Below are positions 28,502-36,492 of a stretch of DNA of 36,743 nucleotides, piece by piece; within the stretch, counting starts at the first letter, position 1; every line of letters starts with the position of its first letter. The stretch is from a virus. Location: IMG/VR virus record IMGVR_UViG_3300047457_000542, positions 1-36,743 of that record. The stretch is one strand, 5' to 3'. Under the pieces are notes generated by a model that was given only the letters and a program-made list of their open reading frames with translations, was not told where the DNA came from and did not search any database. Made by a program: the position numbers and the translations under genes.

Positions 28502-29040
28502 CGCTGGCGGAAGCAAAGGCGCACCTGCGCGTCGACTACGCGACTGAGGATGCCTACATCTCAAGCCTGATCGTCGCGGCTCGCGAATACTGCGAGCAGA
28601 TCACGGGCCGAGCGTTCGCCCAGCGGAACTTCATCGCGACCCTCGACGAGTTTCCAGCGCGCGGCGCGGACATCGTTCTGCCTCGCGCTCCGCTCGTTAG
28701 CATCCTGACCTTTGTCTATCGCGATGGAAACGGCACGGCGATCACGATGACGGTGAACACTGATTACAGAGTGAGCACGAACATCATCCCGGGCCGCATC
28801 CGGCGTCCGCTGACGAGCACCTCATGGCCGACAGCGGCTCGCATTGACGACGCCGTGCAGATCACTTTCGTAGCCGGAGCCGCGTCTGCGCCTGCGACAG
28901 CCAAGCAGGCAATGCTGCTGCTAATCGGGCACTGGTTCGAGAATCGCGAGTCGGTTGTGCAGGGCACAATCTCGACCGCCGTGCAGACGACCACACGCGC
29001 GCTGCTGTCCGTGCTTCGGCTTGGAGATGTTGCGCCGTGA
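28441..29040 (+). CDS. Head-tail connector (HK97 gp6-like), 199 aa
   Basis: The opening [41 protein letters not shown] is the hallmark of the phage connector family (gp6-like, DNA-packaging adaptor). The C-terminal part has [32 protein letters not shown], also typical. It forms the ring beneath the portal. The start GTG 28441 has AAAGGAG (28428-28434). The stop overlaps the next start (GTGA). Confidence 0.88.
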   Translation: [199 protein letters not shown]

Positions 29041-29366
29041 AGTCTGGCGCGCTGAACAAGCAAATCGGCCTTGTCGCTCGAAGCACATCGGTCGATGTCT
29101 ATGGGCAGCGCGTGGAGTTGTCGGGCACGGAATACACGCGCTGGGCATCCGTCAAGGAACTGCCAGCCGAAGAGCGGCAGATTGCGGAGGGAACGGCGCG
29201 CATCAGGCGCATCGAGATCATCATTCGCGCTCCAATCTCTGACCTGCCGAACATCGACACACGCTGGCAGGTGTCTTACGACGGGCGCTACTACGACATC
29301 ACGAGCATCATCGATCCAGACGGCTACAACCGCGCTCGGCTCATTCATGCGGAGTCCGACCAGTGA
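29037..29366 (+). CDS. Head-closure / head-tail adaptor protein (SPP1 gp16-like), 109 aa
   Basis: The sequence has the small beta-barrel adaptor pattern: LNKQIGLVARSTSVDVYGQ, EYTRWASVKELPAEERQIAEGTARIRRIEIIIRA, WQVSYDGRYYDITSIIDPDG. The family seals the connector after packaging. Length and position (between the gp6-like and gp10-like genes) fit. GTG 29037 overlaps the previous stop and the next gene starts within its stop region. Confidence 0.85.
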   Translation: MKSGALNKQIGLVARSTSVDVYGQRVELSGTEYTRWASVKELPAEERQIAEGTARIRRIEIIIRAPISDLPNIDTRWQVSYDGRYYDITSIIDPDGYNRARLIHAESDQ

Positions 29367-29914
29367 ACCGCAACCCGCGAGCCATGAAAGGCATGTCGTC
29401 GGGTGAAGTGAACGCCCGCCTGACCGCTACGGTCTGGGGCGACGCCGAACTCATCAAGAAACTTGACGGCATACAGCCTCGAATGCACGAGCGGCTATTC
29501 AAGCGCGCCGTGAAGCCTGCTCTGACTGGCATGATGAAGGACGCGAAGAGCCGCGTGCGTGCGTTGCCCGTCAAGGTCGCGAGCAACCAAGTTCGCAAGG
29601 CCATCGCGAACAAGATCAGCATTCGAGTGAAGGGCCGATCCGGGAGTCGCTACAAGACACGCGGCAGGCTTGCCGTCTTCTATGGACAGAGCGCAAAGCA
29701 GCGAACCAAGACCGACTCTCCGAACCTACGCGCGACGCTGGCGCATCTGATCGAATACGGGTTCAGGCTGACGCATGTGTTCGGGCGAGCCATTCGAGCA
29801 CGCCGCATACCAGAGAAGCCGTTCATGCGGCCAGCGTTCGAGCAGAACAAGGCATCTGCTGAGGCGGCATTCCTGAAGGCAGTGCGTGACCAGATTCGCG
29901 AGGAGGGCATCTGA
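29363..29914 (+). CDS. HK97 gp10-like neck/tail protein, 183 aa
   Basis: The order TATVWGDAELIKKLDGIQPRMHERLFKRAVKPALTGMMKDAK, then a basic region, LAHLIEYGFRLTHVF and PEKPFMRPAFEQNKA is the gp10-family pattern (head-tail joining or tail completion). The start could be GTG 29363 (GGAG nine bases upstream) or ATG 29384; the former gives an overlap with the adaptor stop. The next gene begins on its stop. Confidence 0.83.
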   Translation: MNRNPRAMKGMSSGEVNARLTATVWGDAELIKKLDGIQPRMHERLFKRAVKPALTGMMKDAKSRVRALPVKVASNQVRKAIANKISIRVKGRSGSRYKTRGRLAVFYGQSAKQRTKTDSPNLRATLAHLIEYGFRLTHVFGRAIRARRIPEKPFMRPAFEQNKASAEAAFLKAVRDQIREEGI

Positions 29915-30402
29915 TGGCCGTCGTCCCACTCCAGCGAATGACTTACCAGTTGCTCTCCGGGAATGCTTTGCTATCCAATACGGTGTCGGGCCGGATCTAC
30001 CCAGAGGCGAGAGCGCAGGTGCAGCCGACGACTCAGATCGGACTGCTCCCCGCCATAATCTTCAGCGTCAACGAGGATGAGCCTGATGTCGCGCTGACGA
30101 CGGGCGCGATCAACTTCTACGCAGGCATCGTCGAGGTGCTCGTCATGGCGACCACAGCGAAGACGGCAGCCGAGGTCGGCCTGCTTGTCTTGCCTGTCCT
30201 GCACAATCGGAAAAATGTCGAGGTGGCTGGCGGTGGAAGTGGCCCGACACCTGATACGAGTGTCATCATGTTCAGTCGTCTGCAGAAGCAACTGACGGGC
30301 TATGTAGCCCCGCAGAATGGCGAGGCCACCGGAGTATTCACACACTCGATGCTGTTCCGCGTCATGTATTACGAGAAGCCAGACAACTCCCAACCGCAAT
30401 AA
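29914..30402 (+). CDS. Tail terminator/completion-type protein, 162 aa
   Basis: The N-terminus MTYQLLSGNALLSNTVSGRIYPEARAQVQPTTQIGLLPAIIFSV and the later KNVEVAGGG...MFSRLQKQLTGYV parallel tail-terminator or minor tail proteins that cap the tail tube. The identification rests mainly on its place between gp10-like and tail-tube genes. ATG 29914 overlaps the previous stop by one base and follows GAGGAG. Start and frame are secure, the function less so. Confidence 0.68.
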   Translation: MAVVPLQRMTYQLLSGNALLSNTVSGRIYPEARAQVQPTTQIGLLPAIIFSVNEDEPDVALTTGAINFYAGIVEVLVMATTAKTAAEVGLLVLPVLHNRKNVEVAGGGSGPTPDTSVIMFSRLQKQLTGYVAPQNGEATGVFTHSMLFRVMYYEKPDNSQPQ

Positions 30403-30411
30403 GGAAACGAC

Positions 30412-30855
30412 ATGGCAGCATTGCAAGGCGCGCAGTGGAATGACGGGACGCTCTTCCTGAACGGTATCGGCATCGTCGTCACATCAATGACGATGAACGG
30501 CTTTAGCACAAGCGACATCGAAACTGCGACGCTCAGTAGCACCTCGAAGGGCTATATCCAAGGCACTTTCGACGGCGGCACAATCGAGGTGCAGGGGTAT
30601 TCCATACCGCGTCCAGGTTTCAACGCGGGCGACCCGAAACTGGTGCTTCCGACGGCTGGCGACAAGACACCGACTCCATTTGAGTTCTTTCTCAGCAACC
30701 CCGAGGCACCAATCTCGGGTCAGTTCTATCCGCTCTTTGCCGGTGAAGCGTATGTGCAGTCACTTTCAATCGAAGCCACAGTCGACGATGTCGTGCGGCT
30801 GACATATGTCCTGCGAATCACGGGCGAACTCGTTCTCGATGTCTACTCAATCTGA
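30412..30855 (+). CDS. Tail-tube-type protein 1, 147 aa
   Basis: The protein is nearly all beta strand, with ...VVTSMTMNGFSTSDIETATL, YIQGTFDGGTIEVQG and a C-terminal VVRLTYVLRITGELVL. It parallels the next structural gene (STSEIDVTAL, GHLDGGTVEV, ITATYTLRISGTVTL), so the two are paralogues of the tube-forming fold. AAGGAAACGAC before ATG 30412 is a good ribosome site. Either the two proteins share the tube or one is a specialised tail component. Confidence 0.8.
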   Translation: MAALQGAQWNDGTLFLNGIGIVVTSMTMNGFSTSDIETATLSSTSKGYIQGTFDGGTIEVQGYSIPRPGFNAGDPKLVLPTAGDKTPTPFEFFLSNPEAPISGQFYPLFAGEAYVQSLSIEATVDDVVRLTYVLRITGELVLDVYSI

Positions 30856-30945
30856 TTCGTTGGCGGCCAGCGTGGACGCACAACGGTTGCAGCACTAATC
30901 TGATCTGCGGGCACAAGCGCCGCATCCAACTAGAAAAGGAAACCC

Positions 30946-31365
30946 ATGCCAGCCATCAGTAGCGTCGGAACATCGTTCACCACAGGCACCTCGGACATCA
31001 AGGGCTCTATCACCGCCATCAGCATCAGTGGCATCTCGACCTCCGAGATCGATGTCACGGCACTCAGCGACACGAACAAGACCTATGTCATGGGCCACCT
31101 TGACGGCGGTACGGTCGAAGTCACGGTGAACCTTGAAAGCGCAGCAGCAGGCCCGTTGGTGAGCATGCCTGTTGCGGGCGATGCGTCGCCAACCAATTTC
31201 GTCCTGAAGTTCGGTACTGGCGCTGCAAGCGCGTTGGTTCCGACTTTCACCTTCAGCGCCTTCATCCAGAATGTGAGCGTTGAAGCGAATGTGGACAGTC
31301 AGATCACGGCGACCTACACGCTGCGCATCAGCGGAACCGTGACGCTGGGCACCGCGTCCAACTGA
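30946..31365 (+). CDS. Tail-tube-type protein 2 (likely major tail protein), 139 aa
   Basis: It has the same fold and key motifs as the 30412 gene: ITAISISGISTSEIDVTALS, MGHLDGGTVEVTVNL and ITATYTLRISGTVTLG. Its length is typical of tube monomers. AAAAGGAAACCC precedes ATG 30946. It is directly followed by a strong terminator, as expected for an abundant structural gene, so I favour it as the main tube protein. A 90-bp gap between the two paralogues contains no feature I can name. Confidence 0.83.
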   Translation: MPAISSVGTSFTTGTSDIKGSITAISISGISTSEIDVTALSDTNKTYVMGHLDGGTVEVTVNLESAAAGPLVSMPVAGDASPTNFVLKFGTGAASALVPTFTFSAFIQNVSVEANVDSQITATYTLRISGTVTLGTASN

Positions 31366-31384
31366 CGAACGGACACCCCGGAAG

Positions 31385-31421
31385 GGCAGCGGCCAGTCTT
31401 CGGACTGGCTGCTGTCTTTTT
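31385..31421 (+). terminator. Rho-independent terminator after tail-tube gene 2
   Basis: GGCAGCGGCCAGTC (31385-31398) pairs with GACTGGCTGCTGTC (31403-31416) around a TTCG tetraloop, with two G-T wobbles, and is followed by five T (31417-31421). It lies 20 bases after the tube stop and before the chaperone gene. Confidence 0.9.
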
Positions 31422-31453
31422 CCCTGCTACCATGCCTGAAAGGAGACCGCACC

Positions 31454-31810
31454 ATGAACCTGAAAGACCAGTTCCTCGCGCTGCAGAACAAACTCAAGAT
31501 CGAGTCCGTCAAGGTGGACGGCATGACCGATCCGGTCTATGTCCGCACGCTGACGGGTCGAGAGCGCGATGCGTTCGAGGCGTCCTGCTTCCAGCAGAAG
31601 GGCAAGGATCGAGTGCTGAACACGGAGAACCTGCGTGCGAAACTTCTCGTGCGCTCGATCTGTGATGCCAGCGGAGAGCGGCTCTTCACTGACGCGGATG
31701 TCGTGCTGCTCGGCAACATGCCGTCGGATGTCCTTGACATCCTCTTCGCCAAGGCGCAGGAGTTGTCTGGCCTCGGCGCGAAAGATGTCGAGGAGATGGT
31801 GGGAAACTGA
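31454..31810 (+). CDS. Tail assembly chaperone (gpG-like), 118 aa
   Basis: The gene precedes the tape measure and ends in a slippery heptamer right at its stop. The product (MNLKDQFLALQNKLKIESVK...RTLTGRERDAFEASCF...LLVRSICDASGERLF...DILFAKAQELSGLG) has the usual chaperone look: VRTLTGRERD and the LFAKAQELSGLG end. ATG 31454 has AAAGGAG about 11 bases upstream. It holds the tape measure in a soluble form; a portion of ribosomes shift to make the longer gpGT. Confidence 0.85.
   Translation: MNLKDQFLALQNKLKIESVKVDGMTDPVYVRTLTGRERDAFEASCFQQKGKDRVLNTENLRAKLLVRSICDASGERLFTDADVVLLGNMPSDVLDILFAKAQELSGLGAKDVEEMVGN
31801..31807 (+). promoter_or_regulatory. Programmed -1 ribosomal frameshift site
   Basis: GGGAAAC is a standard slippery heptamer (X XXY YYZ). 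In the chaperone frame it reads G GGA AAC and the next codon, TGA at 31808, is the stop. A one-base slip continues in the -1 frame (CTG AAG CGC...) to 32148. This is the same position and logic as the lambda G-T site. Confidence 0.9.
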
Positions 31811-32148
31811 AGCGCGGGGGCAACCGACGCTTCCTGTTTCGGCTTGCTCTCGCACTAGGCTGCACCGTCGGAGAACTGCTCGATCGTGTCGACTCACGCG
31901 AGTTGACCGAGTGGATGGCTTTCGATGCTGTCGATCCGATCGGCGCATGGCGGACTGACTACAACTTCGGCCTGCTGTGTGCCATACAGGCCAACATGCA
32001 CCGCGCCAAGGGGAAGAAGGCACTCACTCCGCAGGACTTCATGCCGTTCATGCCAGACGACCCGGCAGAGAAGGAACGGAAGATGCAAGAAGAGTTCCTG
32101 AACTTTGTGCACTCATGGAATGCTGCACAGGCAAAGAAGAAGGGCTGA
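31807..32148 (+). CDS. Tail assembly chaperone T part (made as gpG-T fusion by -1 frameshift)
   Basis: The frame has no start of its own near 31807; it is reached by slipping at 31801-31807 and gives about 113 extra residues, for a fusion of about 231. The T part reads LKRGGNRRFLFRLALALGCT, ...SRELTEWMAFDAVDPIGAWRTDYNFGLLCAIQANMHRAKGK..., a pattern I know from gpT-like tail proteins. An internal ATG at 31912 (and TTG 31903) is present but lacks a strong ribosome site. The fusion should bind the tape measure during tail assembly. Confidence 0.85.
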   Translation: MKRGGNRRFLFRLALALGCTVGELLDRVDSRELTEWMAFDAVDPIGAWRTDYNFGLLCAIQANMHRAKGKKALTPQDFMPFMPDDPAEKERKMQEEFLNFVHSWNAAQAKKKG

Positions 32149-32192
32149 CGCAGGCCCTCGCGTTTCGTCGGTGAGAGAGGCATACTGCAAGC

Positions 32193-35033
32193 ATGGCAAC
32201 CGTCGGCAACCTGTTCGTCAACATCGGCGCGTCCTCGCGCGGAGTCGAGCAAGCCACGAAGCAGGCGAGCGCTGCCGTCCGCTCGATGAAGTCGGACATC
32301 GACGGTGCACTCGCGCAGGTCCCGGGCCTCGATCGCGCGCTCGGCCCGCTGAACTCTCTGCTGGGATTCATCAAGAAGATCAGCGGCGACAGCAAGGGCA
32401 TGGCGGCGCAGTTGAAAGTCGTCGCTGGCATCGAGAAGGACCTTGCTAGTGCGACGGACAAGGCAGCGAAGGCGCAGCACGATCTTGCTGCCGGGCAGAA
32501 GTATGCCGCGATGGTCGCCAAGCGGAGCGGCATGGAGGAGCACCTTCAGAAAGCCACTGCCGCAGTCAACAAGAATGTCGAAGCCTTCCGATCGTATGAG
32601 GCGCGCATCAATCGCTCTACGGTACGCGGCGCGGCCTACAACTCGATGCTGCGGAAGCAGGAACAGAACTTGCGCTTGCTGTCCGCGACACAGAGAGAAC
32701 TGTCTCGGCGGCAAGCGGAAGCCTCGGCGTCTGATTCCAAGATCGGGCGCATGCGAAAGGTACTGGAGCAGCGCGGCATAGCGGTGCGCAAGGATGGCGG
32801 CATCGATGTTGAAGCCCTGAAGTCGAAGGCAGCGAGCACGGCTGGTGCTGTCGAAGCGCTGCAGTCGAAACTCGTGGGCGCAAAGAATGCCCTGAAGCAG
32901 TTCGCCGCGCTGCCTGCAATGAGCGCGATGGGAATGGGACTGCTCGCTGCTGGATTCGTGGCGGCTGCTGGCGCTGCGATCGGATTCGCGATGTCGATGG
33001 CGAAGGTCGCATCGGATCTCTACGACCAAGCCTCAGCGCTCGGCATCACTGTGAGCCAGTACCAGAGACTTCGCGACACCTTCGCGGAGTTAGGCGTCGC
33101 GCCGGGCGTGGCCGAGAGTGCAATGCAGCGTCTACAGGCTGAGATGCAGACTGCCGTCGAAGGCAGTGAAGACGCCCAAGACAAGTTCCACCGCCTTGGC
33201 CTTGACTACAACGCGCTCGCAAAGATGGACGCGAGCCAAGCCTTTGACGCCGTGCTCACGCGGCTGCGCGCGCTCGGCTCGCAAGGTGAGAAGATGAAGT
33301 CACTGCGCGACCTGTTTGGCCGACAGGGCATGGGCATGGCTGCGGCTGTGAATGCCACCGCTGACGAACTCGCTCATGCAGCAGAAGTCGCAGAGAGCCT
33401 ACGACTGCCGGATGACCTGATCCGAGCACTCGACAACACGAACGATGGTGCGCACGCCATGTGGCGTGCCTTTGAAAACATCGGAATGCTGTTCGCTGGC
33501 GAACTCGTGCCTGTGGTCGATCTGCTTACGAAGTCGCTGCGCGAGGCTCTTACACAAGACACGCAGAGTCTGGTGACCGGATTCAAGGTCATGGCGCTCG
33601 GCGTTGCGATGGTCGTCGATGCAATCACTAGCGCCATTCGACAACTGACAGTCGTCTGGAACATCCTGCAGGCCATCGGCGGCGTGATTGTGTCTGCGAT
33701 TGCCGGCGCGCTCGCTCTCGTCATCGCGCCCATCGGCTACATCATCAAGGGTGTCGAGTGGCTGCTTGGTGCCTCCAGCGGCATCGGTGACGCGCTTGTC
33801 TCATCTGCGGATCTGCTTGGCAATGTCGCGCTCGAATCAATCAAGGGGGCTGGCGAAGACATTGCAGAAGGCTGGAATGCCGCTATGTCAGGCGGCTCGA
33901 AGGCAACGCGCGCCGTGCTCGAAAACATGTTCAACCAGTACGGTGACACCAAGCGGGCCATCGAGTCGCAGCCCATCGCGATCGCCGCCAAGGTAGACGA
34001 CGAGTCGATCAAGAAGATCGGCGAGAAGATGAAGGCGCTTCGCGATCGCGTTGCGACCTTCAACATGTCTGACGCTGAGAAGGAACTCTATGAACTGCGT
34101 GGCATGGGCGCAGACGATAGCGCACTCGCTTTCGCGGCAGCCCTGACGAAAGAGTTGGAGCAACTCGAAAAGCAAAAGAAGGCTCGCGAAGACATCAAGT
34201 CAATCATGGACGACCTGCAGGTGCAGGCAGACACGGCGCTGATGTCCGAAGAGCAGAAGTTGCAATACAAGTTGCGGCAACTCAGCGCAAGCGAAGCAGA
34301 ACTTGCCAAGGCGCGCGAACTGAGTGCGGCCATCAAGGAGCGCACCGAACTGATGAAGGCGCAGGAAGACAGCGCCCGCACGCTCGAGCAGTTGCGCGAG
34401 AAGGTTCGAGCGGCTCAGATTGGCGAAGACGCCTTCGCGCGAGAGCAGTTCAAGAAGGGCGCGACGGGTTCGCAGTTGGAAGAGTTCGATCGACTCACGA
34501 AGCAGTTGCAGGAGTTGGAGAAGCAGAAGCAGATGCAGGAAGAGATCAAGTCGATCATGGAAGACCTGCAGACACAGGCGGACACCGCGCTGATGACTGA
34601 GGAGGAGAAACTGCAGTACAAGTTGAAGCAGTTGAACGCGAGCGAGGAGGAACTTGCGCGGGCTCGCGAGTTGCAGGCGGCGATCAAGGAGCGAGGCGAA
34701 CTCCTCAAGGCGCAGGAGAAGAGCGTGCAGACGCTCGAAGACCTGCGCGAGAAGGTCAGGAAGAAGCAGATCGGAGAAGAAGCATTCGCACGAGAGCAGT
34801 TCGCAGCAGGTGCGACGGCGGCGCAGTTGGCTGAGTTCGACGCGCTGCAGCAGCAGTTGAAGATGCTGGAGGACCCGACTGCTGTGATGGACACTGCCGA
34901 CACTGCCTTCGGTTCGTTCAAGATGGCTGGCGATGTGAAGCAGAATGAGATGTTGAAAGAGGCGACGGCGCAGACCGATCTGCTGCAGATCATTGCGCGC
35001 AACACCCAAGGCATGACAGGAGTGCTGACCTAA
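32193..35033 (+). CDS. Tape measure protein, 946 aa
   Basis: This is the longest gene of the tail block, directly after the chaperones. It is rich in Ala, Lys and coiled coil, with hydrophobic segments near residues 245-270 (AMSAMGMGLLAAGFVAAAGAA) and in the middle (about 465-525). The family rule of about 0.15 nm per residue predicts a tail near 140 nm. The C-terminal third contains a tandem duplication of 117 residues. The ATG at 32193 has a weak ribosome site (GAGAGAGG, about 15 bases upstream). The stop overlaps the next ATG by one base. Confidence 0.95.
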   Translation: MATVGNLFVNIGASSRGVEQATKQASAAVRSMKSDIDGALAQVPGLDRALGPLNSLLGFIKKISGDSKGMAAQLKVVAGIEKDLASATDKAAKAQHDLAAGQKYAAMVAKRSGMEEHLQKATAAVNKNVEAFRSYEARINRSTVRGAAYNSMLRKQEQNLRLLSATQRELSRRQAEASASDSKIGRMRKVLEQRGIAVRKDGGIDVEALKSKAASTAGAVEALQSKLVGAKNALKQFAALPAMSAMGMGLLAAGFVAAAGAAIGFAMSMAKVASDLYDQASALGITVSQYQRLRDTFAELGVAPGVAESAMQRLQAEMQTAVEGSEDAQDKFHRLGLDYNALAKMDASQAFDAVLTRLRALGSQGEKMKSLRDLFGRQGMGMAAAVNATADELAHAAEVAESLRLPDDLIRALDNTNDGAHAMWRAFENIGMLFAGELVPVVDLLTKSLREALTQDTQSLVTGFKVMALGVAMVVDAITSAIRQLTVVWNILQAIGGVIVSAIAGALALVIAPIGYIIKGVEWLLGASSGIGDALVSSADLLGNVALESIKGAGEDIAEGWNAAMSGGSKATRAVLENMFNQYGDTKRAIESQPIAIAAKVDDESIKKIGEKMKALRDRVATFNMSDAEKELYELRGMGADDSALAFAAALTKELEQLEKQKKAREDIKSIMDDLQVQADTALMSEEQKLQYKLRQLSASEAELAKARELSAAIKERTELMKAQEDSARTLEQLREKVRAAQIGEDAFAREQFKKGATGSQLEEFDRLTKQLQELEKQKQMQEEIKSIMEDLQTQADTALMTEEEKLQYKLKQLNASEEELARARELQAAIKERGELLKAQEKSVQTLEDLREKVRKKQIGEEAFAREQFAAGATAAQLAEFDALQQQLKMLEDPTAVMDTADTAFGSFKMAGDVKQNEMLKEATAQTDLLQIIARNTQGMTGVLT
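34150..34851 (+). repeat. Tandem duplication inside the tape measure gene (period 351 bp)
   Basis: Two copies of about 351 bp follow each other. The segment coding IKSIMDDLQ at 34194 recurs as IKSIMEDLQ at 34545, and ADTALM.EE.KLQYKL.QL, KARELSAAIKER and FAREQF are also shared. A partial third unit begins near 34800. The repeats are close but not identical, so the duplication is not an assembly artefact of identical reads. It would lengthen the tail by about 117 residues. Confidence 0.85.
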
Positions 35034-35800
35034 TGGCAGACGGCAAACACAAGTCGAGTTCGTATAAGACGGGTGCGGAAGCGGATAGTCTGACAGAGCG
35101 CTGGATAATTACTGGCGCAGCGAGTGCCGCCGCTGCCTACACATGGCTTTCAAGCAACGGCCGCCAGTGGCAAGTCGACACCGAGAATGCGCCCGGTAGC
35201 GGTCGAGCGATGACGCTGCAGGAAGTGTCTCTGACATCATCAGAGGACGGCCCAGATATCTGGGAAGCCGATCTGACTTTCAGCACCAAGCAGTCGACAG
35301 CCGACTCGTACAGCCGTTCCGCCGACATCGGCGGCGAATACATCGATGTCTGGCGCACGGGCGTAAATCTATCCTTGCAGGGTGGATCTCCGTCATCGGC
35401 CACTGACATCAACGGCACGAAAGTCGATTCGGCTGGCGAGCCGGTGTCGCAGTTCCGCGTGCGATCCAACTTGCAGATCACGCGCGTGGTGAATGTCGCG
35501 CCGTTCTCAGCAATCTGGAACGCAATCGGTACAAGAAACAATGGAGTCTTTGAGGGCGCTGGCACGGGCACGCTGCTGTTCACTGGCGCGAAGGTCGCCA
35601 CGATTGAAGGCTGCTCATACGAGGTGACCTACAACTTCGTCAGCGACGAGTGGTATCACATGGTGCAGAGGCCGCGGCGTGAGGCTGATGGCAAAGTCGA
35701 ACTCAACAGCGACAAGCAGGCAGCCTTCGTCGCGTTCTTCCAGCCCTTCCCGAACACTTCCAATTTCTCCACACTTGTCGGCGGTTCAGATCCCTGCTGA
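35033..35800 (+). CDS. Distal tail-region protein, 255 aa
   Basis: The gene follows the tape measure, so it is in the position of a distal tail or minor tail protein. The product is beta-rich, Ser/Thr-rich in the first half (MADGKHKSSSYKTG...), contains YTWLSSNGRQWQVD and a C-terminal segment ending NTSNFSTLVGGSDPC. I recognise no specific family. The start overlaps the tape measure stop (TAATG) and the stop overlaps the next ATG. Confidence 0.65.
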   Translation: MADGKHKSSSYKTGAEADSLTERWIITGAASAAAAYTWLSSNGRQWQVDTENAPGSGRAMTLQEVSLTSSEDGPDIWEADLTFSTKQSTADSYSRSADIGGEYIDVWRTGVNLSLQGGSPSSATDINGTKVDSAGEPVSQFRVRSNLQITRVVNVAPFSAIWNAIGTRNNGVFEGAGTGTLLFTGAKVATIEGCSYEVTYNFVSDEWYHMVQRPRREADGKVELNSDKQAAFVAFFQPFPNTSNFSTLVGGSDPC

Positions 35801-36477
35801 TGTCCATCAAGCCGACCATCACGCGTGGACTCGGTGCGCTCGATCCATTCGCATGGAAAGAGATCGTAGCGGCTGCAGAGTTCATCCGAATCAATCGAAA
35901 GCGACTGACCGATCTCATCGGAGGTGACGCTGGCGAAGGCGAGCAGGTCGGCCTGTCGTTCCTTGCGAAGATCACGAGCAGTAGCCCGATGAGCGGCACA
36001 GGCACAGCGCCGAATGTGTATCGGTGGCGCTACGCGTGGGAGAAAGTGAAACTGACACAGAGCGAGTCGAGCGGCAACACCATCACGAGCATCAGCACAT
36101 ACGCTGGCGGCGAAGCGGGAGCACTCGCGGGCACGATTGCGAACGCGAACCCGAGCGCGAGTCCACCAGTGCTGGCGACTTGGGCGTTGAATCTTGCGGA
36201 GGTTGGCAATACTGCGTCGCTTCGCATGGGATACGCCACGGATCCGACTACGGGTTCGATTCTGGATGCCGACGCTGCGCCTGTTGTCGATTGGCTCGTC
36301 CGCGAGGTGCCGAACAATACAGTCGTCCTCATGTCAGCGATCCGAGCCGTCAACGGTCGGCTCCAATATGTGTTCACGCATCCCAATCCCATCAACGGTG
36401 TGTGTCCAGAGAACGCATTCGCGGCACCTCCACCAGAAGGCGGCGGCGGCGAAGAAGGCGGCGAGTTGCCGATCTAG
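35800..36477 (+). CDS. Tail/baseplate-region protein, 225 aa
   Basis: An N-terminal helical part (WKEIVAAAEFIRINRKRLTDLI) is followed by beta-rich sequence (YRWRYAWEKVKLTQSE) and a Gly/Glu-rich end (EGGGGEEGGELPI). No domain is recognised. It lies between the distal tail gene and the giant cysteine-rich protein, so a baseplate or tail-tip adaptor role is inferred from order only. The start overlaps the previous stop by one base. Confidence 0.62.
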   Translation: MSIKPTITRGLGALDPFAWKEIVAAAEFIRINRKRLTDLIGGDAGEGEQVGLSFLAKITSSSPMSGTGTAPNVYRWRYAWEKVKLTQSESSGNTITSISTYAGGEAGALAGTIANANPSASPPVLATWALNLAEVGNTASLRMGYATDPTTGSILDADAAPVVDWLVREVPNNTVVLMSAIRAVNGRLQYVFTHPNPINGVCPENAFAAPPPEGGGGEEGGELPI

Positions 36478-36492
36478 TGCTAGCATCGTCAC

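Noticed and set aside
26833-28524. Long minus-strand open frame (563 codons) opposite the major capsid gene
   Set aside because: It is a shadow of the capsid coding sequence. No start signal or known family was seen, and all other genes are on the plus strand.
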